Part shown: positions 27,588 through 35,855 of the stretch, one piece after another
Layout: each line of letters starts with the position of its first letter
How positions within the stretch are numbered: the first letter of the stretch is position 1
Source: Terriglobales bacterium
Lineage (GTDB): Bacteria; Acidobacteriota; Terriglobia; Terriglobales; Acidobacteriaceae
DNA: 64,000 nucleotides
Direction of reading: 5' to 3'
Assembly (NCBI GenBank): GCA_016185365.1
Contig: JACPNP010000028.1
Span: 148,269 to 212,268 of the forward strand
Notes under the pieces: model-generated
Database searches by the model: none
What the model saw: the letters and a program-made list of their open reading frames with translations, nothing else
Told to the model about the DNA's origin: nothing
Made by a program: the position numbers and the translations under genes

Positions 27588-30188
27588 GTGGCGATTCGAG
27601 TCAAAATCCCCCGCGGTAGGAAAGGTCATTTCCATCTTTCCGACCCACTCGTCCGCGCGGCCCTGGCCACGTTCCTGGTCCTGGCGGTCGGCTTCTTCAG
27701 CGCCTTCGCCTACTTCTATATCAAGTATGAAAAGCTGATCGATCAGCGCATGGCGGGCCCCATTTTCGCCAATGCGTCCAAGATCTTTGCCACGCCCAGG
27801 GTGGTCGCTCCCGGTTACAAAGCCACGCGCGAAGGCATCGCAGGCTGGATGCGCGCCGCCGGTTATACCGACGCCAAGGATGAGAATGGCTCACGCTTGG
27901 GCACGTATCGGCTCGTCTCCGGCGGGGTCGAGATAAGACCCGGGCCGGAATCTTTCGCGAATGATGCCGGCGCACTCGTCCGCGTCGAAGACGGCGCTAT
28001 CTCCCAGATCTCTTCCCTCGGCCGCGGCGGCAACCTCTCCAGCTACACGCTCGAACCCGTACTTGTCACCGGATTGTTTGACGCCGAGCAGCGCGCCAAG
28101 CGCCGCATCGTCACCTATGACGAGATCCCGCCGCAATTGGTGCAGGCGGTGATCGCCATCGAAGACCGCCGTTTCTTCCAGCATAGCGGCATCAATTACT
28201 GGCGCTTCGCCCAGGCCGCGCTGCGCAATATCGAGTCCGGCCGGCGCGCCGAGGGCGGCTCCACGCTGACCATGCAGATCGCCCGCGGCTTCTTCCTCAC
28301 CCCGGAGAAAAAGATCTCCCGCAAGCTGGCGGAGATGATGATCGCCATCCAGCTCGAGCAGCGCTATGCCAAGCAGCAGATCTTTGAGTTCTACGCCAAC
28401 CATGTGAACCTGGGGCAGCGCGGCTCGTTCGCCATCAATGGTCTGGGCGAAGCGGCCCGCGCCTATTTCGGTAAGGACATCCGCGACCTTGACCTCGCCG
28501 AGTGCGCGCTCCTCGCCGCCATGATCCAGCGGCCGAATTACCTTTCGCCTTACAAGCATGCCGAGCGCGCACTGGCGCGTCGCAATCTGGTGCTGGAGGG
28601 CATGCTTGAGATCGGCGCCATCACCCAGGAGCAGGAAGAAAAGGCCAAGGCCATGCCGCTGAAGCTGGCGCCGCCCAACGTCGAAGCCAGCGAAGCGCCG
28701 TACTTTGTCGACCTCGTCAAGGACACTCTGCTCGATCAGTTCTCCGAAGACCAGTTGAATCAGGGCGGCCTGCGTGTCTACACCACCCTCGATCCCGACC
28801 TGCAAAAAGCTGCTTCGGAGGCGATCGACATCGGCATGAAGGAAGTGGACGACATCGTCAAGAAGATGCGTACGCGCCGCGTGAAGGGCGCGAACGGCAA
28901 AGTCGAGACGAAAGTGCTTCCCGGCCCCATTCCGCAGGTCGCACTGGTGGCCATCGATCCGGACACCGGACAGGTGCGCGCCCTGGTGGGTGGCCGCAAC
29001 TATGGATTCAGTCAGCTGGACCATGCGGTCGCGAAGCGGCCCACGGGATCCATCTTCAAGCCGTTCGTCTACGCAGCGGCTGTGAATAACGCGCTCACCG
29101 GCGAGCAACCGGTCTTCACCGCCGTCACCCCGGTCGATAACACTCCGACTTCTTTCTATTACGAAGACAAGGTCTACGAACCACGCAACTATGGCGATAA
29201 GTACAACGAAGTGGTCACCACCCGCTTTGCGCTCGAGCATTCATTGAACAACGCCACTGTGCGCATCGCCGAGCAGGTGGGTTACGCGAAGGTCGCGCAA
29301 CTCGCCAAGGACGCCGGCATCGCCAGCGTCCAGGCTACGCCCGCGCTCGCGCTCGGTTCTTACGACGCCACGCCGCTGGACATGGCTGGCGCTTACACCG
29401 TCTTCGCCAATGGCGCGCGCTCCACGCCGCTGATGATCACTTCCGTGCGCAACGTGAAGGGCGAAGTCGTCCAGAACTACCGCACCACGCGCAAGCCGGT
29501 GCTCGATCCCCGCGTGGCGTACGTGATGACCAACATGATGGAAGCGGTCATCTGTTGCGGCACCGCCGCCGGAGTCCGCGCCCGCGGGTTTGACGCGCCC
29601 GCCGCCGGCAAGACCGGCACCTCGCGCGATGCCTGGTTCGCCGGTTACACCACCAACTTGCTCACAATAGTTTGGGTCGGTTTCGATGATTACAGCGATC
29701 TCGGTATCGAGGGCGCCAAGAGCGCCGCGCCCATCTGGGCGGAGTTCATGAAGCGGGCGGTGAAGCTTCCCGCCTACCGGAACACCAGCTCATTCACGCA
29801 GCCGCCGGGCGTGGTGAACCTTACGCTCGACAAGGTCACCAACCGCGTCGCCACCGGCGGATGTCCGGATGACTACGACGCCGCCTTTATTGCTGGGACG
29901 GAACCGCGGGAAACCTGTGACCAGTCGCCCATTGTCGGCTTCTTTAAGAAGATTTTTGGTGGCGACGATGGGCACAAAGAGCCGGATGTGGTGTCTAATA
30001 GGGGCGAGCAGCATTCCAGTCCGCCCCTGGAGACGGCCCGCGCGGATGGTACGGCGCAGCCGGCGAGACCGAAAGACCAGAAGAAAAAAGGATTTTTCGG
30101 CCGGCTGTTCGGAGTTTTTTCGGACGATAGAGACAAAAAGAAGCAGACCAAGCCGCCCGGACCGGAGCCAGTGGCCAAGAAACCCTGA
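27588..30188 (+). CDS. mrcA: bifunctional penicillin-binding protein 1A
   Basis: Class A PBP: N-terminal membrane anchor (about 25-45), a GT51 glycosyltransferase domain (EDRRFFQHSG, EGGSTLTMQIARG) that polymerises lipid II, then a transpeptidase domain with S488-x-x-K (TGSIFKPF), SLNN and KTGTS (about 674), which cross-links peptides. The C-terminal 90 residues are a Pro/Lys-rich tail rich in KKK blocks. Start is a GTG at 27588 with no clear Shine-Dalgarno sequence. It sits with proS and a small membrane protein upstream and a TPR protein downstream. Confidence 0.96.
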   Translation: MAIRVKIPRGRKGHFHLSDPLVRAALATFLVLAVGFFSAFAYFYIKYEKLIDQRMAGPIFANASKIFATPRVVAPGYKATREGIAGWMRAAGYTDAKDENGSRLGTYRLVSGGVEIRPGPESFANDAGALVRVEDGAISQISSLGRGGNLSSYTLEPVLVTGLFDAEQRAKRRIVTYDEIPPQLVQAVIAIEDRRFFQHSGINYWRFAQAALRNIESGRRAEGGSTLTMQIARGFFLTPEKKISRKLAEMMIAIQLEQRYAKQQIFEFYANHVNLGQRGSFAINGLGEAARAYFGKDIRDLDLAECALLAAMIQRPNYLSPYKHAERALARRNLVLEGMLEIGAITQEQEEKAKAMPLKLAPPNVEASEAPYFVDLVKDTLLDQFSEDQLNQGGLRVYTTLDPDLQKAASEAIDIGMKEVDDIVKKMRTRRVKGANGKVETKVLPGPIPQVALVAIDPDTGQVRALVGGRNYGFSQLDHAVAKRPTGSIFKPFVYAAAVNNALTGEQPVFTAVTPVDNTPTSFYYEDKVYEPRNYGDKYNEVVTTRFALEHSLNNATVRIAEQVGYAKVAQLAKDAGIASVQATPALALGSYDATPLDMAGAYTVFANGARSTPLMITSVRNVKGEVVQNYRTTRKPVLDPRVAYVMTNMMEAVICCGTAAGVRARGFDAPAAGKTGTSRDAWFAGYTTNLLTIVWVGFDDYSDLGIEGAKSAAPIWAEFMKRAVKLPAYRNTSSFTQPPGVVNLTLDKVTNRVATGGCPDDYDAAFIAGTEPRETCDQSPIVGFFKKIFGGDDGHKEPDVVSNRGEQHSSPPLETARADGTAQPARPKDQKKKGFFGRLFGVFSDDRDKKKQTKPPGPEPVAKKP

Positions 30189-30221
30189 GCGCCGGGATCC
30201 CGCGGCTCGCCGGAGGTTCAC

Positions 30222-31034
30222 ATGCCCCGCGTCCGCGCCTTGTTCAACCTGCCCGTTATCCTGTTGCTCGCCGCCACCGCCTTCGCCTATCAGGTCCCGG
30301 ATGATGGCAATCTCATCGCCCAGGCGCCGGACATCCTGCGTCGCGTCGAACCGCCTCCTCCCAAATGGACAGCGCAGCAGCTGGAAGAGCGCGCCGACCA
30401 GTTGCGCCTGGAGAAGGCCAATGCGGATGCCGTTGACTACTACAAGGCCGCCATCAAGCGCGAGCCCAAAGCGGCCCGCTACAACAAGCTGGGCATCGCG
30501 CAGATGTCGCTGGCCCACTACGATGAGGCCCGCAAGGCCCTCGAACGCGCCATCAAGCTTGATCCCATGATGTCCGAGGCCTACAACAATCTCGGGGTGG
30601 TGCAGTACTACTGGAAAAACTACCGCGGCGCCATCAAGAACTATAAGAAAGCCATCGCGCTGGACGATGATTCCGCCAGCTTCCACTCCAATCTGGGCAC
30701 GGCTTATTTCGCCCGCAAGGAGTATGAGGCCGCCTCCAAGGAATATGCCCGCGCCATCGAGATCGATCCCGAGATCTTCAACCGCACCTCGCGGGCCGGG
30801 GTCGCCATGCGCTACACCGGGCCGGAAGACCGCGCGCGCTATTCCTATGTGATCGCCAAGATGTTTGCCATCCGCGGCGACACCGACCGCTGCATCCTCT
30901 ACCTGAAGAAAGCCATGGAAGACGGTTTCCCGGTCAAGGAACAGATCTTCAAGGACAATGAGTTCGCCGGCCTGCGCAAAGATCCGCGCATCAACGAACT
31001 GCTGGAGTGGAAGCCGGAACTCATCAAGCAGTGA
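30222..31034 (+). CDS. exported TPR protein
   Basis: 270 residues with an N-terminal signal sequence (LPVILLLAATAFA) and four or more tetratricopeptide repeats between about 50 and 190 (for example YNKLGIAQMSLAHYDEARKALERAIKLDP). A scaffold for periplasmic protein-protein contacts. The repeat array ends with a C-terminal segment LNELLEW-like motif (INELLEWKPELI) typical of acidobacterial TPR kin. It starts 33 bp after mrcA, so a role in cell-wall synthesis is a reasonable guess. Confidence 0.87.
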   Translation: MPRVRALFNLPVILLLAATAFAYQVPDDGNLIAQAPDILRRVEPPPPKWTAQQLEERADQLRLEKANADAVDYYKAAIKREPKAARYNKLGIAQMSLAHYDEARKALERAIKLDPMMSEAYNNLGVVQYYWKNYRGAIKNYKKAIALDDDSASFHSNLGTAYFARKEYEAASKEYARAIEIDPEIFNRTSRAGVAMRYTGPEDRARYSYVIAKMFAIRGDTDRCILYLKKAMEDGFPVKEQIFKDNEFAGLRKDPRINELLEWKPELIKQ

Positions 31035-31094
31035 TTTGTTAAAAAGTAGCGCCGCGCCTGCCCTGAGCGGAGCCGGAGGGTCTCGCCGGCTGTG

Positions 31095-31117
31095 GCGGCG
31101 GGCATCTTGCCCGCCGC
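31095..31117. terminator. hairpin between convergent genes
   Basis: Perfect 9-bp stem GCGGCGGGC/GCCCGCCGC with loop ATCTT, between the TPR gene (+) and kdsC (-). There is no strong T-run; it may still act as a bidirectional terminator. Confidence 0.55.
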
Positions 31118-31125
31118 AGACATTC

Positions 31126-31743
31126 TTACTGTGTCTTCGGCCGTGACGCGATATACGCGTTCACGATCTCTTCCAGCCGGCCCTGCGCCGCCAGGATGTA
31201 CTCCACCACGTCGCGGGCCGCGCCCTTGCCGCCTTCCTGATCGGTCACCAGGTGCGATTCGTCTTTCACCTGCTCGCGCGCGTTGGCCACGGCCACGGCC
31301 AGGCCCACGCGCCGCATCACCGGCAGGTCCACGATGTCGTCACCCACGAAGGCCACCTGCTCTTCCTTCAGGCCTTCCTTCTGCAGGATGGCATCCAGCG
31401 CGGCGCTCTTATCGGACTGGCCCTGGAGTACGTGGTCCACCTTGAGGTCGCGGGCGCGCAGGGCCACCGTCTCCGAGATGCGCTTGGTGATGATCCCGGT
31501 CTTGAGTCCGGCCAGCCGCGCCAGCGTGATCCCGGTGCCGTCATGCGCGTTGAACCCCTTGGCCTCGATCATGGTGCTGCTGCCGATGGCGTAGCCCCCG
31601 GCATCGGCCTTCGCTGCGATGGCGCCTTGGCTCTTTTGCTCGGACCCGCCCGGCGCGGGAAACAGCCAGATGGTGCCGTCGGTGAGGACGCCATCCACAT
31701 CGAACAGGATGAGCTTGATCTTCTTCGCGCGCTCCTTGGACAT
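31126..31743 (-). CDS. kdsC: 3-deoxy-D-manno-octulosonate 8-phosphate phosphatase
   Basis: HAD-superfamily C0 phosphatase that removes phosphate from Kdo-8-P to give Kdo. D15-V-D17 nucleophile/acid pair in FDVDGVLTDG, the TGIITKRIS motif II, and GDDIVDLPVM motif IV are intact. 205 residues, slightly longer than the usual 175-190, because of an insertion after the first motif (FPAPGGSEQKSQGAIAAKAD). Together with kdsA and kdsD it covers three Kdo steps in this window. It is preceded by a TACAAT box 6 nt before the ATG. Confidence 0.95.
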   Translation of the reverse strand: MSKERAKKIKLILFDVDGVLTDGTIWLFPAPGGSEQKSQGAIAAKADAGGYAIGSSTMIEAKGFNAHDGTGITLARLAGLKTGIITKRISETVALRARDLKVDHVLQGQSDKSAALDAILQKEGLKEEQVAFVGDDIVDLPVMRRVGLAVAVANAREQVKDESHLVTDQEGGKGAARDVVEYILAAQGRLEEIVNAYIASRPKTQ

Positions 31744-31749
31744 GCCCCG

Positions 31750-31755
31750 ATTGTA
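31750..31755 (-). promoter_or_regulatory. putative -10 box, leaderless kdsC
   Basis: TACAAT on the minus strand, 6 nt before the ATG at 31743; no Shine-Dalgarno sequence. Confidence 0.5.
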
Positions 31756-31802
31756 GCAACCGACGGGTGCATCGGCGGCGGTCGTTGGCTGAACCTAGAT
31801 CC

Positions 31803-31843
31803 AACCGCGGATCAGATCGGATCAAGTCGGATCAAAACCTTTT
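31803..31843 (+). repeat. 41-bp intergenic repeat, copy 1
   Basis: Copy of the aaccgcggatcagatcgg... element containing ggatca repeats. Identical over 41 bp to the copy at 32228. Confidence 0.85.
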
Positions 31844-32227
31844 CACCACGAAGGCCACAAAGGAAAACCCCAAAGACCTTGTTGCCGCTGATCGAGCCCC
31901 GAAGGGGCGGAATGGGCAGGTCAGGGTTTTAACCCTGACTCGCGCAGCGACGAAGGGCGGAAGCCCTGGGTTAGCGGTTAAAGATAGTCGAGCCCCGGAA
32001 GCCCTGGGCTTTAGCCCGGGGTGAGCCGAAGGCGAATAGGCGGCATGGATTGTCAAAGAGCGTTGCCCCCGCGGCTAAAGCCGGGGGTTGTTGGCGGCGT
32101 GTCGCACGGTTGAAACCGTGCTGTACCCGGGACTTCGGTCGTTGGCCGGCAGTCGTTGGTCGTTAGCCGCAGGCCAACCCCGATCTCACCACAGAGACAC
32201 GGAGGGCACGGAAAAAACCCAGACTCC

Positions 32228-32268
32228 AACCGCGGATCAGATCGGATCAAGTCGGATCAAAACCTTTT
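32228..32268 (+). repeat. 41-bp intergenic repeat, copy 2
   Basis: Identical to the 31803 copy, 425 bp away and in the same orientation. Confidence 0.85.
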
Positions 32269-32536
32269 ACGGCGAAAATCGCAATGAAACGCAAAGGGGA
32301 ATCCAACATGATTCAGCCGTGGTTTTAGAGTCGCGCAGCGACGACATACCGGATAGCCCCGCACGCTTGCCCTGAGCGAAGCCGAAGGGTAAGTGCGGGG
32401 GAAGGGTTCAAAACCAGATTCAGAGTCGGCTTCAGCCGACGGCACAAATCGCCTGAGCGAAGAGCGGCCTTCGGAATCGTGATAGGCTCCCTGCATCTTC
32501 GGCGTTTAGACTTGGAGTCAGTCATTATCTCCACAC

Positions 32537-32665
32537 ATGAGGTTCTTCTCCAACACATCGGAACTCGTCAAGACCATCGGCATAGGTCCATCGCTGATCG
32601 TCCTCACTATATTGCTTCTCGTGATTTACTTTTGGATCTCACGCCCTCTCAAAAAGAAGAAATAA
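32537..32665 (+). CDS. possible 42-residue single-pass membrane peptide
   Basis: An ATG frame of 42 codons encodes a short polar start (RFFSNTSELVKTIG), a clear hydrophobic helix (SLIVLTILLLVIYFWIS) and a basic tail ending in KKKK. Such a layout is typical of small membrane peptides (toxin-like or regulatory). It lies in repeat-rich DNA, has no Shine-Dalgarno sequence, and is preceded by a weak CATTAT box 8 nt before the ATG. The hydrophobic core is not repeat-derived. Function unknown; it could also be chance. Confidence 0.4.
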   Translation: MRFFSNTSELVKTIGIGPSLIVLTILLLVIYFWISRPLKKKK

Positions 32666-33107
32666 CGTTGTTTGCTCCGATCTTGCGATCCAGGTCGTGA
32701 ATAGCCTATCGCTGGAAACGCCGGACAATGTCCTCTCTAGCGATTATCTTGGCAACCCTCTGCGCACTTTACGGTGAAAAGACTTTGGTCAGATCCACGG
32801 TTCGACTTTTGGTTTATGGAAAGACGAAATGGCGGGTTCTGTGCCGTCGGCTGAAGCCGACTCTGAATGTTTTGTATGTCCCTACCCCGGCACTTACCCT
32901 TCGACTTCGCTCAGGGCAGGCGTGCCGGGCTATCTGCTGTTTCGTCGCTGCGCGACTCCGGCATGGTGGTTCTGATTTGCGATGGAGCTTGGGTTTTCCT
33001 CCGTGTCCTCCGTGCCTCTGTGGTGAAAAGGTTTTTGGTTTCGGCCAACGGCCTGTGGCCAGTGGCCTGCGACAGTTTTCCTTCGTGTCCTCTGTGGTGA
33101 AATCAGA

Positions 33108-33131
33108 CCTGATCCGATCTGATCCGCGGTT
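33108..33131 (-). repeat. intergenic repeat, partial copy 3 (inverted)
   Basis: 24 bp, reverse orientation, matching the aaccgcggatcagatcgg core of the 31803 and 32228 copies. Confidence 0.75.
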
Positions 33132-33165
33132 AGGTTTTGGTTTCGGCTAACGACCGACGACTGCT

Positions 33166-35745
33166 TTACCTCAGCCCTTCCACCACATACAGGTCGCTCA
33201 GGGTGCGGGCCACGGTGAAGGTGTAGTACTTCCCGTCCGGCGTGATCCTGACCCCGCCGATCCCACCGGTGCCGGAAAGATCGCCGGGGGTGAGGCTAAG
33301 GACCGACTGGCGCTTGCCGGAGTCGATCTCCATGCGCACCACCTCTCCCTGCAGCCCCTTGGGCACGAAGAGATAGAGAGCCTTGCCGTCGGCGCTCCAT
33401 TGCGCCATCCGGTCGCGGCCAGTGAGGAACGGAAGTTCTTTGACCACAGCGCCGCCGGCGATGTCGACGATCACGCGTTTCGTGCCGATGTTACCCGCGA
33501 CCTGGCGGCTGTCCGGAGAGATGACTCGGGCCAGGAAGTTCACCGGACCGATCGGGCGTGGTGGACTTCCATCCACCGGCACCAGGAATGTCCGCAACTG
33601 CTGGTCGCCTTCCGCGGCAATGGTCAATACGGCTTTGCCATCAGGCGTAAATCCAGCGGACGCCGGCGCGTGCGTGAGTTTGCCATCACCCAGGTTCAAC
33701 GGCTGGCCTGCGCCGGCGGGCAACAGGACCGTGGGCCCTGGTTGAACAACGCTGCCGGAGATGACCCATCGGTTATCCGGCGAGATGTCCGAGGTGTAGC
33801 CGCTGCCCAGGCGGATGGCCGGGGAACCGTCCATCTTGCGCAGGAAGACGGAATATTGCGGGCCACCGCCTTCGCCATCTTCTTCCAGGATGGCGAACTG
33901 GCCATCGCGGGAGATGCCGCGGCCCAGGGTCCAGTCGAACCAGGAAAGATTCACCTGTTTGTCGCTGAAGGGGCCTTTGCCGTAAACCTCCTGACGGTTG
34001 GATTCATTGGTGAGCAGGACCACGCCGCTGGAGGCGACATCAAGCACGCGCAGCCGGCCGGGCACGTGTAACAGGTCGCGCACTTTGCCGTTGAGAGTCA
34101 CGGCGTAGAGCTTGCTGTTGATGCCGCTGTCGCTGCCCGTGAACCAGATCTCGTCGCCGGAGGTGGACCAGACCAGTCCGGTGAGGTCGCTCCATTCGCC
34201 GGTCAGGCGGCGGGCCTTGCCGGCGAGATCGGTCACAGCGACGTAGCCGCGGGTGTCACCCAGCGCGGGATGATCGAAGTAGGCGATGTGCTTGCCGTCA
34301 GGCGAGAAGTGGATGTTGCCCATGAGCCCGGTCTTGGAACTGAGCACCACTTTCCCCACAGGAAACTCCAAGCGCCATTCGCGCTCAGCGAAATGACTGA
34401 CGGCCAGGTTCTCGCCGTCCGGCGACCAGGTGGCGTCAGCGACATCGTCGAGCAACTCGCGGGGCGCGCCTCCGGTGATGGGCACCACCGCCAGCATGCC
34501 CTGGGACACGCCCGCATACGTGGAGCGCAGACGAATGGCCATGCCGCCCTTGGCGGAGATGCTGAGGACTTCCGCATCTTTCAACTCGAGCGGACGCGAC
34601 ATGATGGAGTCCGTGCGCGTGGTGTACATGTCGCAGGTCTCGGCGCCGTTCCAGGCCGCAGTGTAGAGGATGCTCTGCCCATCGGGCGCGAAGCGCGCGC
34701 CGCAGATCGTGCCCCGCTGGAATGTGAGCTGGTGGAAACGAGGGGAGAGCGAGGGCGCGTTGCCCCGGCCCGCGTAATAGGCGCCGGCCAGCGCCGCGGC
34801 GATGACGGCCGCGCCGACGGCGTACTTCCAGTATCCGCTTCGTGATTCCTGCACGGCCGTGAGCCGCGTAGCGGTGCCGGACTGGCTGGAGATGGTCTCC
34901 AGGTCGAAGGCGATGTCACTGGCGGACTGGAAGCGCTGCGCCGGATTTTTCTCGAGACAGTGGCGTACAACACGATCGAGGCCGGGCGTGAGTCTGGGGA
35001 CCAACTCCTGCAGGTCCGCGGGATCCTCCTTGAGGATCGCGCTCATGGTCTCCACGCTGGAGTCGCCATGGAAGGCGCGCTTGCCGGTCAGCATCTCGTA
35101 AAGGATGACGCCGAAGGAAAAGATGTCCGTGCGGTGGTCGGCGGGCTGGCCTTTGACCTGCTCCGGCGACATATAGCCGACCGTACCCATCACCTGGCCG
35201 GGCGTGGTGCCCGCGTGCGGATGGCCGATGGTCTGCGAGTCGGAGATCGCCGCGCCCATCGATTCTTCGCGGACGAGTTTGGCCAGGCCGAAGTCGAGGA
35301 TCTTCACCCGGCCGTCATTCAGGACATAGACGTTGTCGGGTTTCAGGTCGCGATGGACCACACCTTTCTCATGCGCGGCGGCCAGGCCGCGCGCGATCTG
35401 CGTGGCATATTCCATCGCCCGGCGCGCGGGCAGGGCCGAGTTGCCCATGTGGTCACGCAGGCTTTCCCCCTCGAGCAATTCAGAGACGAGATAGGGCGAC
35501 CCGCCGTGCGTGCCCACGTCATAGATGCCGAGGATGTTGGGATGATTGAGCGCGCCGACCGCGCGCGCTTCCTGCTCGAAGCGGCGCAAGCGCTCGCCGT
35601 CCTGCGCGAACGAGGGCGGCAGGACTTTGACCGCCACCTCGCGCTGCAGGCGTGAATCCTTGGCGCGATACACCTCGCCCATGCCGCCGGCGCCGATCTG
35701 CGCGACGACTTCATATGGCCCTAATCGAGTCCCTGGGGTGAGCAT
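33166..35745 (-). CDS. Ser/Thr protein kinase with C-terminal TolB/WD40-like propeller
   Basis: A PknB-type kinase fused to a beta-propeller sensor. The kinase domain (1-275) has the P-loop GAGGMGEVY, K40, E59, HRD133LKPDN and D151FG, so it should be active. A single transmembrane helix (about 308-326) separates it from an extracytoplasmic propeller with repeated FSPDGKHIAY / SPDSRQVAG blades up to residue 859. This architecture is common in Acidobacteria and is thought to sense envelope or substrate signals. A TACAAT box lies 13 nt before the ATG. The substrate of the kinase is unknown. Confidence 0.94.
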   Translation of the reverse strand: MLTPGTRLGPYEVVAQIGAGGMGEVYRAKDSRLQREVAVKVLPPSFAQDGERLRRFEQEARAVGALNHPNILGIYDVGTHGGSPYLVSELLEGESLRDHMGNSALPARRAMEYATQIARGLAAAHEKGVVHRDLKPDNVYVLNDGRVKILDFGLAKLVREESMGAAISDSQTIGHPHAGTTPGQVMGTVGYMSPEQVKGQPADHRTDIFSFGVILYEMLTGKRAFHGDSSVETMSAILKEDPADLQELVPRLTPGLDRVVRHCLEKNPAQRFQSASDIAFDLETISSQSGTATRLTAVQESRSGYWKYAVGAAVIAAALAGAYYAGRGNAPSLSPRFHQLTFQRGTICGARFAPDGQSILYTAAWNGAETCDMYTTRTDSIMSRPLELKDAEVLSISAKGGMAIRLRSTYAGVSQGMLAVVPITGGAPRELLDDVADATWSPDGENLAVSHFAEREWRLEFPVGKVVLSSKTGLMGNIHFSPDGKHIAYFDHPALGDTRGYVAVTDLAGKARRLTGEWSDLTGLVWSTSGDEIWFTGSDSGINSKLYAVTLNGKVRDLLHVPGRLRVLDVASSGVVLLTNESNRQEVYGKGPFSDKQVNLSWFDWTLGRGISRDGQFAILEEDGEGGGPQYSVFLRKMDGSPAIRLGSGYTSDISPDNRWVISGSVVQPGPTVLLPAGAGQPLNLGDGKLTHAPASAGFTPDGKAVLTIAAEGDQQLRTFLVPVDGSPPRPIGPVNFLARVISPDSRQVAGNIGTKRVIVDIAGGAVVKELPFLTGRDRMAQWSADGKALYLFVPKGLQGEVVRMEIDSGKRQSVLSLTPGDLSGTGGIGGVRITPDGKYYTFTVARTLSDLYVVEGLR

Positions 35746-35758
35746 GTGCGGTCGAGGG

Positions 35759-35764
35759 ATTGTA
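35759..35764 (-). promoter_or_regulatory. putative -10 box of the kinase gene
   Basis: TACAAT on the minus strand, 13 nt before the ATG at 35745; would give a leader of about 6 nt. Confidence 0.4.
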
Positions 35765-35843
35765 TCGCACGTCGTTCGTCACACCGCGCGATCCGCCGCA
35801 AAACGAACTAAAGCGAATGGTTGGCGAATGCACGATTCAGCGG

Positions 35844-35849
35844 TAGAAT
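35844..35849 (+). promoter_or_regulatory. putative -10 box, leaderless lhr
   Basis: TAGAAT, 6 nt before the ATG at 35856; no Shine-Dalgarno sequence. Confidence 0.5.
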
Positions 35850-35855
35850 CGCCAC

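Larger units (their letters stand above)
31756..33165. other. repeat-rich intergenic region
   Basis: About 1.4 kb between two divergent or parallel gene blocks. It holds three copies of an aaccgcggatcagatcgg-type element, palindromic gcagcgacg and cttcgctcagggcagg fragments, and cctgagcgaagccgaaggg runs. Most apparent frames here translate repeat sequence. Only one small frame at 32537 looks like a possible gene. It resembles decayed, repeatedly copied non-coding DNA. Confidence 0.7.

Noticed and set aside
32728-33150. 140-codon frame in the spacer before the kinase gene
   Set aside because: Its second half translates repeat sequence (for example the cttcgctcagggcagg element), and no conserved motif is present.
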